From Ambrosia x helenae (taxonomy: Eukaryota; Streptophyta; Magnoliopsida; Asterales; Asteraceae), in the NCBI GenBank assembly GCA_030844895.1, contig JAUTDX010000158.1:1-64000 (forward strand): a stretch of 64,000 nt of DNA, read 5' to 3'. The position numbers were made by a program, and so were the translations under genes. The notes under the pieces are model-generated. The model searched no databases and had not been told where the DNA came from. It saw only the letters and a program-made list of their open reading frames with translations. Below are positions 60,848 through 64,000 of this stretch, piece by piece; positions within the stretch are counted from its first letter, which is position 1, and each line of letters starts with the position of its first letter.

Positions 60848-61399
60848 TGTCAACAGGGATCATACGAGAATCAACTTTAGGGAGATAACCAAAAACCAAT
60901 GTGAACAGGGGGCATTATTGTAAATATTATAAAGACATAAAATAATTATAAAAATCATGTTTCTCCCCTTTATCATCAGATCCATCATCTTCTTCCCCCA
61001 TCTTCTTCCCCCTTTTATCATTCAACCTTAGCTCTTTTCATCTCCACCATCTCAACACCTGCGACCACCGCATATAACCACCGAATCATCACCACACCAC
61101 CATCAATAAATCGTATTCTTTGATTAGGTTACGAGATCTTCATCACATGTCGACGGCACCGGCCATGGTGCCGGCGGCGAGGAAAGGGACATTGGGATCA
61201 AGATTTTGTCATGGACATGGACTTAAAGCATAGTAAACTAATGGTCCCACCCACACATCCCCTCTCTATCGGGTCACAATAAGTATCAGTCGGGTCGTAA
61301 AACGGGTTGAAATCAGCAGACCAACAATTAACTTCAACCTGTGGTGTACACAACCATACCATTGCTGAATAATAATAATTGATTAATTTGTGTGTGCAG

Positions 61400-61750
61400 A
61401 AAATGGAAATTTATTTTATGTTTACCAACTTCCATCAAAACTGTTTGATCAGCTTTTACCTAACTTGCATCCACTAGGATTGCAGAATCTACAAGATGCA
61501 ATGTATGTTCATGTGTTTATGTTTTTGTTATTTAATTCTTTTTTTTTTTAATTTTGTTGTTGATATGCTATTGTGGATCTTTTTTAGGCCATCTGATAGC
61601 TCTAGTGAGAATTGGTTTTCGGATACTGGCGTTAGGCCTTCAAGAAAACAGAAAAGGTTTTTACGTTGTTCGGATTCAAATGGTGCTTGTTTGAGTCTTA
61701 TTAATGGGTTTAAGTGTTGGACTGGGATTGGATCTGCATACGGTCAGTGA
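61400..61750 (+). pseudogene. Possible captured host-gene fragment (two exons)
   Basis: Exon 61400-61502 (reads LFYVYQLPSKLFDQLLPNLH and GLQNLQDA), intron 61503-61587 with GTATGT...TTTTTAG borders, exon 61588-61750 (MPSDSSSENWFSDTG, VRPSRKQKRFLRC) ending in TGA. The splice restores frame exactly. The amphipathic LPSKLFDQLLPNL...LQNLQ text looks like a real protein, possibly an LRR/F-box-type host gene, but I cannot name the source. Its position inside a TIR element suggests Pack-MULE-style capture. Confidence 0.5.
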
Positions 61751-61776
61751 CATGTATATGTGAATTAAGAATGTTA

Positions 61777-63166
61777 ATGCACATGTGCATAACGTAGTTG
61801 CTACTAACAAAAGTAATGTTAATGCACATGTGCATTTATACTAATATCATTACGGGCATTCATTATAAGGCACACGTGCATATGTTATGTGGTAATTAAA
61901 AAAATAATGTTAATGCACATGTGCATAAGATTGAAATTTAGATTTTCTTATGTGTTGTTTATTATTTGTAGTTAAAAAATGGAAAAAAATCGAAGAAGGT
62001 AACTTTTGTCTTAAAATCGAGGGAGAAATGGTCAAGAAAAGTTGTCGGATGCGACTGAGGATGATGACATAATCATTGATCATGAAGTTAAAAAAGGTCG
62101 CTATTATTTATGTAAGCAATTCAGGTATATATGCACATGTGCATATATGTATATGCACATGTGCATATCTGTATATTTTTCATGTTAACTAATAAAATGT
62201 TAATTGTTAGTTGTTTAAACAAACGAACAATGTAATAAATTTGAGAAGTATACGATGTTCAGGTTGACCGATGGAAAAACAAGGATGATGTTAGACGAGG
62301 GATCAATGAAGTGTGAAGAGTGTTGAAAGAAGATAAGTAAAAGGGGAAGAAGATGAGAAGGGACAAATAAGCAATAGAAAAGGACTTTTGGTGGACATGA
62401 GATTGTGATATAATTAGAAGTTTGTAGGTAGGTGGTTAGTGGTAACATAGTTGGTTTGTAATATGGATATTTTTTTTTGTTATCATTTGTTTTATTGAGT
62501 TAATGCGTTTGGTAAAAACTACATTTGTATGATAAAAACAATTTGGTATAAAAGCTTTGTTATTTAAAGGATGATGTATGCACATATGTATAGTTTGGGT
62601 GACCTTATATGGTGGTTGATAGGTTGATTATGTTTGTAATTATTATTTTTAGCGTATGTAAATTGGTATGATAATGAAATTGACGTATGTACATGTGCAT
62701 GATTATAATTAAACCCTCACCACCCAAGAACCTAAACCCACCACCCCACACCCATCCCACCATACCTAAAAACTAAGCCCGAAAGCTAAAGCACTAAAAA
62801 AATCTAACTATATTAGTGAAATGCTCATGTGGATGCGGTATATGTTTTTTTATTTTATAGTTCTTATATAGAGGTGTTTTAAGTTTATTCGTGTTTGTTG
62901 TCATACACATGTTTTATTTTCAATTTATGTTACAATATGCATGACTAAACAATTGGCGAGTTCGAGTGTATTTTTTATATCACTTCGCGTCCATATAATG
63001 ATCACTGAATACAATTTGTGACCCCTTATATAACTGTATCGCATCCATTTTATAATCATTTAAGTATGGTAATTGACAATCCCATCAAAAGTGTGATTTA
63101 ATAGTGAAATGCACATGTGCATACGTTGTATTTCTGTATATATAACAGCGAAATGCACATGTGCAT
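61777..63166. repeat. Dispersed 14-bp palindrome ATGCACATGTGCAT
   Basis: Perfect copies at 61777, 61822, 61913, 62131, 62153, 63109 and 63153. Variants at about 61869 (CACACGTGCAT), 62578 (CACATATGTAT) and 62687 (ATGTACATGTGCAT). None was noticed outside this element. Confidence 0.92.
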
Positions 63167-63410
63167 AAGGGATGACGTCATATGACGTCATAACAACCAT
63201 TTTTTTATTTTTTTTCGAATTAATAATGCAAAATAATCATTTTGGTGTTTTTACTTTTTAAATTTTTTATTTAATTAGGTTATATAATTTTTTTTTTTTT
63301 TGATGGAGGAGTTTTTGTAGACACCCTTCATATTTACAAAAATGTCACATGTTTATACTGGTTCCTTAGTTCTCTCCCTAAATGGTGGTTCTCAAATGAT
63401 CCAAATCCTA

Positions 63411-64000
63411 TATATATATAAATGAACTCTTTTTACAATTCTATTACAATTTAATTGTGGACCAGAAAAGAAGAACAAAAATTACCGAACAATAATTTTT
63501 CATGAACATAGGTGTAGATTTAGAAGTAGTATTACTAAGTGAGGTGCTTTGCCTCGGTCCTTTTTTTTAAGGATCGTTTTGACGTTTTAATGAAAGTTTA
63601 GTTTAAAAAAAAGAAAAAGAAAAAGAAAAAGTTATAGTCAATAGTCAAGTTAACAGTTAGTAAGTCTACTCTACTCGATAGTTATTATTTAGTTAACCAA
63701 ACCAGAGTTATACAATAAGCATGGGCGTTAAATACTCCAAACCATAGTTTTAAAGGATTATTAGATTCAAAATATCATAACCTTGACTTATTGGTCAACA
63801 ATAACTCAAACTAAGAAAATGTTTTATGGCGGTCTTAACTTTTAAATTATTTCCCTCAGGAATCCTATACTAACTAAAACTTTAACACAGTTATATGGCA
63901 AAAAGTCAAAGTTTTGCTTACATGGACTGCTAATGTGATAAAAAAATCAAAGCTTTGCTGATATGGCCTGCTTATGTGGCAGCCCATGTTAGCAAAAAAG
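63411..64000. other. Right flank, no gene
   Basis: AT-rich. There is a (GAAAAA)n tract at 63610-63631, then the 63630-63720 segment similar to 8810-8890, then short direct repeats around 63905-63990 (AAAGTCAAAGTTTTGCT and AAATCAAAGCTTTGCTG). Confidence 0.5.

Larger units (their letters stand above)
60848..63410. mobile_element. TIR element with palindrome array and captured gene fragment
   Basis: The left terminal region (GGGATCATACGAGAATCAAC, TTTAGGGAGATAACC, TTGTAAATAT) recurs inverted at the right end (ATATTTACAA, CTCTCCCTAAATGGTGG, TCTCAAATGATCC). Imperfect TIRs are about 75 bp, as in Mutator-like elements. There is no transposase. It holds seven perfect ATGCACATGTGCAT palindromes and a spliceable gene fragment at 61400-61750. 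The right flank is (TA)n; no clean target duplication was found. Confidence 0.7.

Overview
This is plant nuclear DNA, a eudicot and probably Asteraceae. That placement is inferred from the style of the retroelements, not proven. The evidence for a plant genome is spliced genes, an ABCB-type P-glycoprotein gene relic, Ty3/gypsy elements with plant-type primer sites (initiator tRNA-Met and TGGCGCC types), tRNA-derived SINEs, a FAR1-type Mutator transposase and many AT-rich MITEs. I see no intact cellular gene. The only long undamaged-looking coding capacity belongs to mobile elements, and most of that is broken.

Layout. (1) 410-8090, minus strand: a full-length but heavily frameshifted ABCB transporter pseudogene with seven exons. 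Its introns hold a hAT-like MITE inserted in a foldback element, a second foldback MITE and a SINE. (2) 8306-8621: a second SINE. (3) 9267-12083: a solo gypsy LTR (TSD CCGAT) beside a Myb/SANT-like ORF relic. (4) 14852-16108: a TIR element built around a palindrome-rich minisatellite. (5) 16171 to about 60847: a Mutator/FAR1-type element with a dead transposase (16479-19977) and a 3' tandem array of ACATGT-centred motifs. Four LTR retrotransposons have broken it up. (6) 60848-63410: a TIR element with seven perfect copies of a 14-bp palindrome and what looks like a captured, still spliceable gene fragment.

Nesting. Element A (20211-27762, plus strand, TSD TATTA) lies in the Mutator element. 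Element B (31061-60403, minus strand, TSD GACAC) is a Tat-lineage gypsy element in the tandem array. Inside B's pol is element C (38301-56618, minus strand), a Tekay-like chromovirus. Inside C's 5' LTR is element D (48402-56263, plus strand, TSD TAACA). Removing the insertions leaves B at about 11 kb and C at about 10.5 kb.

How they work together. A, C, D and the solo LTR belong to one superfamily of long-LTR elements, seen at different stages of coding loss: C has gag-pro-pol, A has gag only, D has no coding. A and D share leader and 3' untranslated segments with each other, and all three share the tRNA-Met primer site and a hairpin beside the polypurine tract. Every LTR in this set also carries tRNA-like modules (A box, B box, T-run), with at least one about 335-360 bp downstream of the TATA box. 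Element B carries two antisense genes between pol and its 3' LTR. One has six exons that splice in phase across 1,025 codons, interrupted by a single stop.
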